Both the position numbers and the translations under genes were made by a program. 64,000 bases of DNA. Source: Luteimonas sp. FCS-9 (GTDB lineage: Bacteria; Pseudomonadota; Gammaproteobacteria; Xanthomonadales; Xanthomonadaceae). The notes beneath the pieces were generated by a model. The model worked only from the letters and a program-made list of their open reading frames with translations. It did no database searches and was not told the origin of the DNA. Below, piece after piece: positions 33,220 through 40,512 of this stretch (positions are counted from its first letter, which is position 1; every line of letters starts with the position of its first letter). The stretch is taken from assembly GCF_001014645.1 (NCBI RefSeq), contig NZ_LASZ01000005.1, positions 62,001 through 126,000 of the forward strand. Direction: 5' to 3'.

Positions 33220-33322
33220 CGATACCACTGGATGTCGGCGCCGAAGCGAAGCAGGAGCTTCGGCAAGCCCAGACTTTTCGCTTCCGGGCGCCTTGCGGCC
33301 CCCGTCGATCACGCGAAAAATT

Positions 33323-33399
33323 TGGTAGCGGGGGCAGGATTTGAACCTGCGACCTTCGGGTTATGAGCCCGACGAGCTGCCAGACTGCTCCACCCCGCA
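33323..33399 (-). tRNA. Initiator tRNA-fMet (anticodon CAT)
   Basis: This is a 77-base cloverleaf with encoded CCA. The anticodon loop is CTCATAA inside a stem with the three consecutive G-C pairs (GGG/CCC) that mark initiators. Positions 1 and 72 are T and T, so the first acceptor pair is a mismatch, the other initiator hallmark. The T-arm is GCAGG-TTCAAAT-CCTGC. It lies upstream of rimP-nusA-infB, as metY does in E. coli, and directly downstream of the RiPP-like cluster. Confidence 0.97.
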
Positions 33400-33558
33400 T
33401 CAGGAGTGCGATTATGAAGCGAGCGGTGCGGGATTGCAAGCCAGAACATCGTGGCGGTTCCCGTTTCGCATCGCTCGATCGTGTGGGCGAACCCAGGTCA
33501 CGACCGACCGCGCATGCATCATAACGCAAGCGCCGCCACGCCCGCTACGGGCAGTGCG

Positions 33559-34821
33559 CTACGGCGCTGACGTGCACGCGAGCGCGCGCGTCGACACCAG
33601 CCATGCGAGCAGCGCATGGGCTTCGTTCCGACGCATCGCCGCCGCATGCGCCGGCGCGTCGCCGAACGGCGCGAGCAGCGCGGCGACGTCGATCGCCTCG
33701 CCGCCGTCGAGACGGCGCAGCAACGCCGCGGCCGCATCGTCGAAGCGCGCGACGCGGCGCACATGGCCGGCCGCGCCGCACAACGCGCCGCCGTCGTCGT
33801 GCATCCAGGCGACCGGGCACGCGGGATCGGCGAGCCGCACCCGCGCGCCCGCGTCGAAGCGCCCGGGCGGCATCGCCGGCGGCGGTGGCGCGAAGCCGCC
33901 GCCGGTCAGCAACGACAGATAGCCGGCGGCCGCCGCGCTGCGCAGCGCCTGCGGCGACGCGAGCCGTCGTGCCCGCTCCAGCGCCGACGCGATCCCGGGC
34001 GGCCGGTCGGGATCGCCCCCGGACGCGGCGCCGTCCAGGGGCGCCGCATCCTCCGCATCCTCCGCATCCGCCTGCCGGACGATCGCATCGAACTCGTAGC
34101 GCAGGGCATGGCCGTCGCGCGGCACGCCGACGTTCACGCTGGTCGCCACGTCCGTCCCGATCGTCTCGCCGACGTGGTAGTAGGCCGACGGCCAATACAG
34201 CACGTCGCCGGGACCGACCTCGATGGCGAACGAGTCGGCCAGGTGCTGCGCGTAGTCGACCCGCGTCGCCACCGCGTCGCGCCAGGGGCGCGTGGGCCAG
34301 AACCGCATGCGCTTGCGTCCCTGCAGCACGAACACGAACGTCGAAAAGCGGTCCTTGTGCACGCCCACCGGCGTGCGCTCGTAGTTGCCGTGGAACAGCG
34401 TGGTGATCGCCCCGGTCGCCGGCAGCCCGACGTGCGCCCACAACCCGCGGAAGAACCGCCGTCCGGCCTCGAAGATCCGCGCGTCGTGCCGGTGGAACTC
34501 GTTGACGATCAGCGCGTAGGCCGCGTCGTCGCCGGCTGCGCGCAGGACCCGCCGCGCGTAGGCGTCGAAGCTGCCGTCCTCGCCGCGCGGCAACCAGTCG
34601 CCGGGCTGCCGCAGTTGGCGGTCGTCGAGCACGAACCGGCACGCGGTCTCGCCCGCGGCCGCCTCGCGCGCCGCGGCGGCCGCGGCGTGCAGCGCCGCGT
34701 CGGTGGGGTACGGCGCCCCGCCCGCCTGGCGGTAGACGACGGGCCGCACGTCCCAGCAGGTCGCGACGAAACGCGCCCAGTCCACGGGGCCAAGCTCTTC
34801 GATGCAGGGCATGTCGCTCAT
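33559..34821 (-). CDS. JmjC/cupin-type Fe(II)/2-oxoglutarate hydroxylase
   Basis: The 420-residue product looks like a JmjC (cupin_4/cupin-8-like) oxygenase. Residues 140-220 contain GNYERTPVGVHKDRFSTFVF, with His155 and Asp157, and the later YWPSAYYHVGE, with His216. This is a complete HxD...H iron-binding triad. The C-terminal part (about 265-420) is helical and resembles the winged-helix tail of such hydroxylases. Known relatives hydroxylate side chains of proteins or peptides, so modification of the precursor encoded at 38533-38712 is the natural inference. The ATG at 34821 overlaps the stop of the dehydratase gene in an ATGA junction. It is the last gene of the cluster. Confidence 0.78.
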   Translation of the reverse strand: MSDMPCIEELGPVDWARFVATCWDVRPVVYRQAGGAPYPTDAALHAAAAAAREAAAGETACRFVLDDRQLRQPGDWLPRGEDGSFDAYARRVLRAAGDDAAYALIVNEFHRHDARIFEAGRRFFRGLWAHVGLPATGAITTLFHGNYERTPVGVHKDRFSTFVFVLQGRKRMRFWPTRPWRDAVATRVDYAQHLADSFAIEVGPGDVLYWPSAYYHVGETIGTDVATSVNVGVPRDGHALRYEFDAIVRQADAEDAEDAAPLDGAASGGDPDRPPGIASALERARRLASPQALRSAAAAGYLSLLTGGGFAPPPPAMPPGRFDAGARVRLADPACPVAWMHDDGGALCGAAGHVRRVARFDDAAAALLRRLDGGEAIDVAALLAPFGDAPAHAAAMRRNEAHALLAWLVSTRALACTSAP

Positions 34822-37247
34822 TCCACATCTCCACCGTAGGTGCGCTGCAGCAGGTCGCGGTACTCGGCGAGCGGCGACAGCCCCATCCGCCGTCGCCGCG
34901 CATCGACCGCCGCCGGCTGCTCGAGCGGATACGGGACCAGCCGCCCGCGACGCCGTCTGAACTTGGTGCCGTAACGCTGCCGGCGCCCGTCGCGCACGCA
35001 GACCGCGTCGGTGAGATACGCCAGGTGACGCAGCGGCACCTCGCCCCCGGCGGCGGCGGCCTCCACCAGCGCCAGGCAACGCCGCTGGAACGCCGCGGCC
35101 TCGCGGCCGGCATGCTGCGCGAGCGCGGCGGCGGCATCGCAGGCCGGCCCGCCAACGCGCGCGACGGTCGGCCAGCCGTGCGCGTCGAGCACCGTCTCGA
35201 GCCATGTCAGCGCGGCACGCGTGAGCCCTCGAAGACGCGCCGCCAGCGCGCGATCCCGGAAGCCGCCGGCCGCCCACTGCCGGCGCAGCGCACCGTCGAT
35301 GCGCTGGATCGCCCGCAGCCGCCGGCCCACCGCCGGCAGGCACGGCGCGGGCGCCGGCAACGGCCGCGTCCGCACCTCGATCCGGCGCCGGTTCCAGACG
35401 TAGAGCACGCGGCAGCCTGCGGCCGGCCAGTCGAACCGGACCTGCCCGGCCTGCGCGTTGCGGATGCGCAGATCGACGCCCAGCGCCGGGTCGCGCAGCC
35501 GCCAGCCGCCGCCGGCGCGCCAGGCCTCGGGCGCGTCGCGCGCGAGCGCCGGGTACGCATGCGCGACCGCATCCTGGAGCAGCGTCGCCAGGTCGACGAC
35601 GTCGACGCGACGCGCCAGCAGTCCGCGCAGGTCCGGCACCAGCGCCGGCACTTCGGGCGTCACCGGCCCCGCCGTGCGCGCGCGCAGGAACGACGGGGCA
35701 TCGAGGCACTGCAGCGGGCCGCCGTCGAGCGCGGCGAAGAAGTACGGCACGTCGCCGCGCGCCAGTTGCGCGCGCTCGTCGTCGCCGAACGGCGTCCGCT
35801 CGTCGCGGGCCCCGTCGCCGGCCTGCGCGGCGAGCGCACGCGCATAGGTCGCCGTCAACCGCACCAGCACCCGCACCCGCCCGCCGCGCATCGCCCGCCG
35901 CAACCGCGCGTCGAACGCGCGCCGATGCCGCAGCAGGCAGGTCCACGCATCGAACATGCCGCGCAGCATCGCCGGCAGGTAGCGTGCGGGTCCGAGATTG
36001 CCCGCCTCGTCGGCGACCGCCGCGCGCGACGCATCGCGCGCCCAGGGCGCCGCCACCGGGCGCAGACGCAGGGCGCCGCCCGGCGCTGCGAAGAAGGCCG
36101 CGGCCGGCCCTTCGACCGCGTCGGGCCGCAGCCGCGACGCGAGCCCGGGATGGCTGCCGCAGGCATCGGGCGCCACCAGCCCGGTGCCGGTCAGGCGCTG
36201 CATGCCGCAGCCGAACACTTCCATGTCGACGACGTAGGGCATCGGCGCCGGCGCGCCGGGGCGGATGCCGCACAGCACGTTGCCCTCGCCCAGGTCGGTG
36301 GCGCCGATCGCGTGGCAGGCCACGCCCAGCGCACCGGCCGAGCGCCAGTACGCCGTGGCCGCGCGCGGCGGCAACCGTGCGCCCGCGATCGATGGCTGGG
36401 CCGGGTCCAGCACGCCCCACCCGCGCGGCGGCGCGATCCAGTCCTGCCAGCTGTAGGTCCAGCGGTCTGGCCCGGCGCCGCGCCAGACCCGCAGCGTGGG
36501 CAGGACCAGCGGACCGGACACCGGGTCCAGGGCGTTGAGCCAGGCGAACAGCGAGGCATCGCCGTCGTCCGCGCCGGCTGCGAGGAACAAGCGCTCGCCG
36601 TCGACCGGTCGGGGCTTGTAGGCGATGCACATGCCGCCGCGCAGTCGCAGGCACAACACGCGCTGACCGCCGTTGTGGGTCTCCGAAGGGCTGGCCCACA
36701 GCCCCATCACCGGCCCGCGCACGGCATCGCCGAAGACGCCGGCATCCAGGTCGCGGCGCAGACGGCGCACGAAGCGTGCGAGGAATCGCTGGAAGCGCGC
36801 GCAGCTGCCCGCGAGCGCCTCCGCCTGGCCCGGCCCACGGAGGGCGCAACGGACGAAGGCTTCGCCGACCAGCGGCGCGAACAGCGCGGTGTTGCCGAAC
36901 CCGAGTACCCGGCGGGCGAAGAGGTCCGCGTTGTCGTCGGCCAGCGCCCTGCACCAGGGCCCGATAGCCTCGAGCATGCCGACGAACGGGGCGAACGCCG
37001 GCCGGGCCAGCGCCGCCGCGAGCCGGCGCGCGTCGTCCGGCCCGCGCAGCGGACCGAGCGTCTCGATCAGCCCGTCCCGGCGACGTCGCGCGCGTGGCGG
37101 CAGCAGTGCACCGGCACCGCCACGGGCAACCGCGCGGACGAACGCCCGGGTCTCGGGCGGCAGGCGGACCGGCGGTCCCGCGACCGGCAGCGCGAACACC
37201 GCGTCGGCCGGCAGCCGTCCCCGGGCCGGATCGCGGCGCCCGTGCAC
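34818..37247 (-). CDS. LanM-type dehydratase domain without cyclase, fused to DUF6624
   Basis: The 809 residues hold a DUF4135-like lanthipeptide dehydratase domain (about 65-560). Kinase-type landmarks are SETHNGG (Glu189, His191), AYKPRPVD (Lys211), ATDLGEGN (Asp318, Asn323; the usual catalytic-loop His is Gly320) and VVDMEVF (Asp341). The phosphate-elimination landmarks Arg459 and Thr465 lie in RVLVRLTATY, and GDVPYF follows. A LanC cyclase domain with Cys/His zinc ligands is absent. Instead residues about 645-805 match DUF6624 (VLDAHGWPTVARVGG, AQHAG, FQRRCL, HLAYLTD, QRYGTKF). The family logic predicts dehydration of Ser/Thr in the peptide; the role of DUF6624 is unknown. GTG 37247 is my chosen start; TTG 37271 is an alternative. 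Confidence 0.75.
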   Translation of the reverse strand: MHGRRDPARGRLPADAVFALPVAGPPVRLPPETRAFVRAVARGGAGALLPPRARRRRDGLIETLGPLRGPDDARRLAAALARPAFAPFVGMLEAIGPWCRALADDNADLFARRVLGFGNTALFAPLVGEAFVRCALRGPGQAEALAGSCARFQRFLARFVRRLRRDLDAGVFGDAVRGPVMGLWASPSETHNGGQRVLCLRLRGGMCIAYKPRPVDGERLFLAAGADDGDASLFAWLNALDPVSGPLVLPTLRVWRGAGPDRWTYSWQDWIAPPRGWGVLDPAQPSIAGARLPPRAATAYWRSAGALGVACHAIGATDLGEGNVLCGIRPGAPAPMPYVVDMEVFGCGMQRLTGTGLVAPDACGSHPGLASRLRPDAVEGPAAAFFAAPGGALRLRPVAAPWARDASRAAVADEAGNLGPARYLPAMLRGMFDAWTCLLRHRRAFDARLRRAMRGGRVRVLVRLTATYARALAAQAGDGARDERTPFGDDERAQLARGDVPYFFAALDGGPLQCLDAPSFLRARTAGPVTPEVPALVPDLRGLLARRVDVVDLATLLQDAVAHAYPALARDAPEAWRAGGGWRLRDPALGVDLRIRNAQAGQVRFDWPAAGCRVLYVWNRRRIEVRTRPLPAPAPCLPAVGRRLRAIQRIDGALRRQWAAGGFRDRALAARLRGLTRAALTWLETVLDAHGWPTVARVGGPACDAAAALAQHAGREAAAFQRRCLALVEAAAAGGEVPLRHLAYLTDAVCVRDGRRQRYGTKFRRRRGRLVPYPLEQPAAVDARRRRMGLSPLAEYRDLLQRTYGGDVE

Positions 37248-37275
37248 ATCGGGCCGGACGCGACGCGCCAAGGGC

Positions 37276-38478
37276 TCAATGCCCCCCGGCGACGTCGGCG
37301 GCCTCGCGCACGACGCCCCGCGCGGCGCACAGCTGCGCCAGGGCTGCCCGCAACGCGGGATCGGACCCGCAGAGCGCCGCCACGGTCGAGGCGCCACCGC
37401 GCGCGAGCGCCCCGCGGAGCGCGCCGCTGGCGGGCGTGGCGTCGACGGCCAGCGTGTGGCCGTTGACCGCCCACAGCCACGTCCCCTCCCCGGCCGCGGT
37501 TTCGAGGATGCGGGCACCGGGCACCGCGCGGATGCTGTCGGCCGGCGACAGCACCGGCGCCTTGGCGCAGCCCGGCGCCGGCTCCAGTGCACATGCACTC
37601 GCCCGTGCGAGCCACTGCACGCGATGGGCGAGCTCGGCGGTCGGTCCGGCCACGAAGCCGCCGAGCGCCTCGACGCCGCGCGCAAGCGCGTCGGGCAACG
37701 CGACCGCGCCATCGGCCGCGACCGCGGGCACGGACGGCAGCGCCGGCACGCCACCCTCGGGATGGACCTCGGGCTGCACCAGGGAGGCGAACAGCTCGAC
37801 CAGTTCGCGCGCGGACGCGGTCCGCTGCACGGGAATCTCCAGGCGCAGCGCCACGCAGCCGGCCGCGTCCGCCGCCTCCATGCCCTCGCCGGGCGGGCGG
37901 TACAGCACCTGGCCGGGACCGGCGAGCTGCGCATCGCCGCCGGCGGCCGGCCTCACCATCACCCGACCGAGCAACGGCACGATCAGCGTCGCGACGCCGT
38001 GCGTCGCCACGTCGCGGCGGTAGCGTCCCAGCAGCAGGTACGCGGTCACCGGCCGGGTCGGACAGCCCAGCCGCTCGCACCACCCCCACAGGAAATCGCG
38101 CACGTGTCCCCAGGCCGCCGCATCGGCGACCAGCGGCGATTCGATCTCCAGCCACGCGGGCACGTCGGGGCAGTCGTGCCGAAGGCGGCGCAGATAGGCC
38201 TGCGGCGAGTCGTCGCGCTCGTCGGGCAAGCGCGCGCCCGGCGCCCGGATTTCCGCGTTCCCGGCAAAGAAGCGCACCGCCGGCACCGCGAAGAAACGGA
38301 TTCCGGCGCGCGACGGGCGGGCGATGGCGATGGCCAGCCGATGTGCCGAGGCGACGGGCCACAGCGGTGTCACGGGCAGGCACACGGGCCGGCCCTGGCG
38401 ATGACAGGCCGCCAGGCGATCCCAGTCGAAGGCGGCGGCAGGCGCCGATGCCGATGCCGTATCCATGGCCGATGCCAT
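37276..38478 (-). CDS. Degenerate JmjC/cupin paralogue lacking iron ligands
   Basis: This 400-residue protein is a divergent relative of the hydroxylase at 33559. The segment YLRRLRHDCPDVPAWLEIE through FLWGWCERLG, LLLGRYRRDVATHGVATLI and VPLLGRVMVRP aligns with that protein. However, the HxD pair has become His-Gly-Val, and the distal histidine falls in YRPPGEGMEAADAAG, with no His. Iron catalysis therefore looks lost. I infer a binding or scaffold role for the precursor or an enzyme partner. The start is uncertain: ATG 38478 or 38466 are both possible, and ATG 38508 lies inside a hairpin and is less likely. It is the second gene of the cluster. Confidence 0.6.
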   Translation of the reverse strand: MASAMDTASASAPAAAFDWDRLAACHRQGRPVCLPVTPLWPVASAHRLAIAIARPSRAGIRFFAVPAVRFFAGNAEIRAPGARLPDERDDSPQAYLRRLRHDCPDVPAWLEIESPLVADAAAWGHVRDFLWGWCERLGCPTRPVTAYLLLGRYRRDVATHGVATLIVPLLGRVMVRPAAGGDAQLAGPGQVLYRPPGEGMEAADAAGCVALRLEIPVQRTASARELVELFASLVQPEVHPEGGVPALPSVPAVAADGAVALPDALARGVEALGGFVAGPTAELAHRVQWLARASACALEPAPGCAKAPVLSPADSIRAVPGARILETAAGEGTWLWAVNGHTLAVDATPASGALRGALARGGASTVAALCGSDPALRAALAQLCAARGVVREAADVAGGH

Positions 38479-38491
38479 CCTGTCACGAAGA

Positions 38492-38524
38492 CCGCACCCG
38501 CCCGGCATCGCCGGCCGGGTGCGG
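38492..38524 (-). other. Stem-loop between precursor and downstream genes
   Basis: Nine-base arms, CCGCACCCG / CGGGTGCGG, enclose an inner GC-rich stem. The structure starts 8 bases after the precursor stop and has no T-run. In RiPP operons such hairpins often let most transcripts end or be processed after the precursor gene, giving more peptide than enzyme. That reading is inference here. Confidence 0.6.
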
Positions 38525-38532
38525 ACGTTCGC

Positions 38533-38712
38533 TCAGACGCAGTAGATCGTGCGCGAGCAGGTCACCTGCGGCGCGATGCCGGCGGTGTCCAGGGCCGTGC
38601 CCTTCGGCGTCTGCTTCTGCATCTGCCCGATCAGCCGATCGAGGTCGGACCTCGCATCGGCGGCCGGGTTGCGACGGGTCCCCTGATCCTTGCTTGCCTT
38701 GACCTTGTCCAT
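38533..38712 (-). CDS. Putative RiPP precursor peptide with C-terminal Cys pair
   Basis: This 59-residue peptide has an excellent ribosome binding site (AAAGGAG, 6 bases before ATG 38712). The N-terminal part is charged and helical, with SDLDRLIGQMQKQ (residues 22-34) as a likely leader recognition helix. A possible cleavage point follows TAG at 43-45. The tail is IAPQVTCSRTIYCV, which contains Thr51, Cys52, Ser53, Thr55 and Cys58, the residue types needed for thioether or disulfide rings. It is the first gene of the cluster, next to a dehydratase-like enzyme. I do not recognise a named precursor family. A small regulator is an alternative, but the context favours a modified peptide. Confidence 0.65.
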   Translation of the reverse strand: MDKVKASKDQGTRRNPAADARSDLDRLIGQMQKQTPKGTALDTAGIAPQVTCSRTIYCV

Positions 38713-38824
38713 GATCGTCTCCTTTGCTGGGTTGGGTGACGTCCGGCGCGGCCTGGCGACAGGCCGGAGGATCCGGCGAGCCGCACGCCGCACCGGCCCG
38801 CCGTCGTCGACGGGCGATCCCGGG

Positions 38825-38851
38825 GTATCACGCCCGTCCGGAGCCATGCAA
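38825..38851 (-). promoter_or_regulatory. Weak candidate promoter for the RiPP-like cluster
   Basis: On the minus strand TTGCAT and TGATAC are separated by 15 bases, about 110 bases before the precursor ATG. The spacing is shorter than ideal, so this is only a suggestion. The rest of the 38713-39020 gap holds the nuoN terminator and no gene. Confidence 0.25.
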
Positions 38852-38940
38852 GTGAATGCGCCGCCGGCATGCCCGGGCCATGACGCGGGTCACATCGCCG
38901 GACGCGGCGGCACCGCGCCGCTGCGCCGGGCGCAAGGGCG

Positions 38941-38976
38941 CAAAACAACGCCGGCCGGGTCGAGGACCCGGCCGGC
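38941..38976 (-). terminator. Intrinsic terminator of the nuo operon
   Basis: A perfect 12-base stem (GCCGGCCGGGTC / GACCCGGCCGGC) with a 3-base loop is followed on the minus strand by GTTGTTTTG. It lies 44 bases after the nuoN stop and so separates complex I transcription from the RiPP-like cluster. Confidence 0.9.
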
Positions 38977-39020
38977 GGTGGATGCGCATGCTGTCCGCGC
39001 GTCGCGCGCGGCGCCTCGGG

Positions 39021-40484
39021 TCAGGCGAACGCCTGCTGGCACCAGGCCATCAGCGGGCTCCAGAACAGCCCCAGCCCCAGCAGCGCGAGCGCGTTGACCG
39101 CGAACACGATGCGCAGCAGCGGGCCCTGGCGCTGCTCGACCGGCACGGCGTTGGGCGCGTCGAAGTACATGACCTTGATCACGCGCAGGTAGTAGAACGC
39201 GCCGATGACCGCGAACACGATGCCGACGATCGCCAGCCACAGCAGATCGCCTTCCAGCGCGCCCTGCAGCACGACCAGCTTGGCCCAGAAGCCGAGGAAC
39301 GGCGGCACGCCGGCCAGCGAGGCCATGATGCACAGCACCAGGCCGGCCATCCACGGGCTGCGCTGGTTCAGGCCCTTGTAGTCGTCGATGCGCTCGGCCT
39401 CGAAGCCGGCGCGCGAGAGCATCACGATCGCGCCGAACGACGCCACCGACATGATCGCGTAGCTGATCGCGTAGAACATCGCCGCCGCGTGTCCGGTCTC
39501 GCCGCCACCGGCCAGGCCGAGGAACAGGAAGCCGACGTGCGAGATCGTCGAGTAGGCGAGCATGCGCTTGAGGTTGGTCTGCGCGATCGCGAACAGGTTG
39601 CCGACCGCCAGCGACAGCGCCGCGAGCAGCGCCAGCAGCAGCTGCGACTGGTCGTGCACCTGGCCCAGCGCGGTGTCGAGCAGGCGCCAGGCCATGCCGA
39701 ACGCGGCGAGCTTGGGCACCGAGCTGATGAACGCGACGATCGGGGTCGGCGCACCGTGGTAGGTGTCGGGCAGCCACATGTGGAACGGCGCGGCGCCGAA
39801 CTTGAACGCGATGCCCACCAGCACGAACACCATGCCGGTCAGCAGCAGCACGCGCCCCTCGCCCACCAGCCCGCCGATCGCCTGGTCGATGCCCGGCAGC
39901 GACAGCGTGCCGGTCGCGCCGTAGATCAGCGACATGCCGAACAGCAGCATGCCCGAGGCCAGCGCGCCGAGGACGAAGTACTTCATCGCCGCTTCCGACG
40001 ACAGCGGGTTGTCGCGGTCGCAGGCGACCAGTGCGTACGAGCACAGCGCCAGCAGTTCCAGGCCGACGTAGACCATGGTCATGTTGTTCGCCGAGACCAG
40101 CAGCATCATGCCGGCGCTGGTGAACAGGAACAGCACCGGGATCTCGCCGTGGTACAGGCCGCGCTCGCGCAGGTAGGGCCACGCGTAGCCCAGCGCGATC
40201 GCGCCGACGATCAGGCCGGCGACCTTCAGCACGTCGGCCCCGGCGTCGCGCACGAACATGTCGGCCAGGATCGTGCCGTGGCCGCCGACGCCGGCGGCGA
40301 TCAGCACGGCTGTGCCCAGCAGCGTGGCGACCGCCAGCGCATGGGTGACGATGCGGCGGCGCGGGTCGAGGAACAGGTCGAGCATCAGCAGCGCGAACGC
40401 GCCCAGGATCACGACGAGCTCGGGCACGATCGGGCCGAGCTCGGCCAGCGTGCGGACGGGGGGCGTCATCGGAGCGGAAATCAT
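39021..40484 (-). CDS. nuoN: NADH-quinone oxidoreductase subunit N
   Basis: This is an antiporter-like membrane subunit of complex I that takes part in proton pumping. The 487-residue protein has about 14 transmembrane helices. It carries the pattern GIAFKFGAAPFHMWLPDTYHGAPTPIVAF with its conserved lysine, and NLKRMLAYSTISHVGF. The start ATG 40484 gives MISAPMTPPV; ATG 40469 is also possible. It is the last of the 14 nuo genes and is followed by a strong terminator. Confidence 0.96.
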   Translation of the reverse strand: MISAPMTPPVRTLAELGPIVPELVVILGAFALLMLDLFLDPRRRIVTHALAVATLLGTAVLIAAGVGGHGTILADMFVRDAGADVLKVAGLIVGAIALGYAWPYLRERGLYHGEIPVLFLFTSAGMMLLVSANNMTMVYVGLELLALCSYALVACDRDNPLSSEAAMKYFVLGALASGMLLFGMSLIYGATGTLSLPGIDQAIGGLVGEGRVLLLTGMVFVLVGIAFKFGAAPFHMWLPDTYHGAPTPIVAFISSVPKLAAFGMAWRLLDTALGQVHDQSQLLLALLAALSLAVGNLFAIAQTNLKRMLAYSTISHVGFLFLGLAGGGETGHAAAMFYAISYAIMSVASFGAIVMLSRAGFEAERIDDYKGLNQRSPWMAGLVLCIMASLAGVPPFLGFWAKLVVLQGALEGDLLWLAIVGIVFAVIGAFYYLRVIKVMYFDAPNAVPVEQRQGPLLRIVFAVNALALLGLGLFWSPLMAWCQQAFA

Positions 40485-40512
40485 CGCGGCACGGCTCTCA
40501 TTGAATATGGAC

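Noticed and set aside
34818-37934. A dehydratase protein starting at base 37934
   Set aside because: The first about 230 codons of that frame overlap the degenerate JmjC gene and read as Arg/Ser/Pro-rich noise; the recognisable protein begins near 37247.
38631-38948. A second small open frame upstream of the precursor gene
   Set aside because: It is out of frame with the precursor, Arg-rich, has no ribosome binding site and spans the terminator region.
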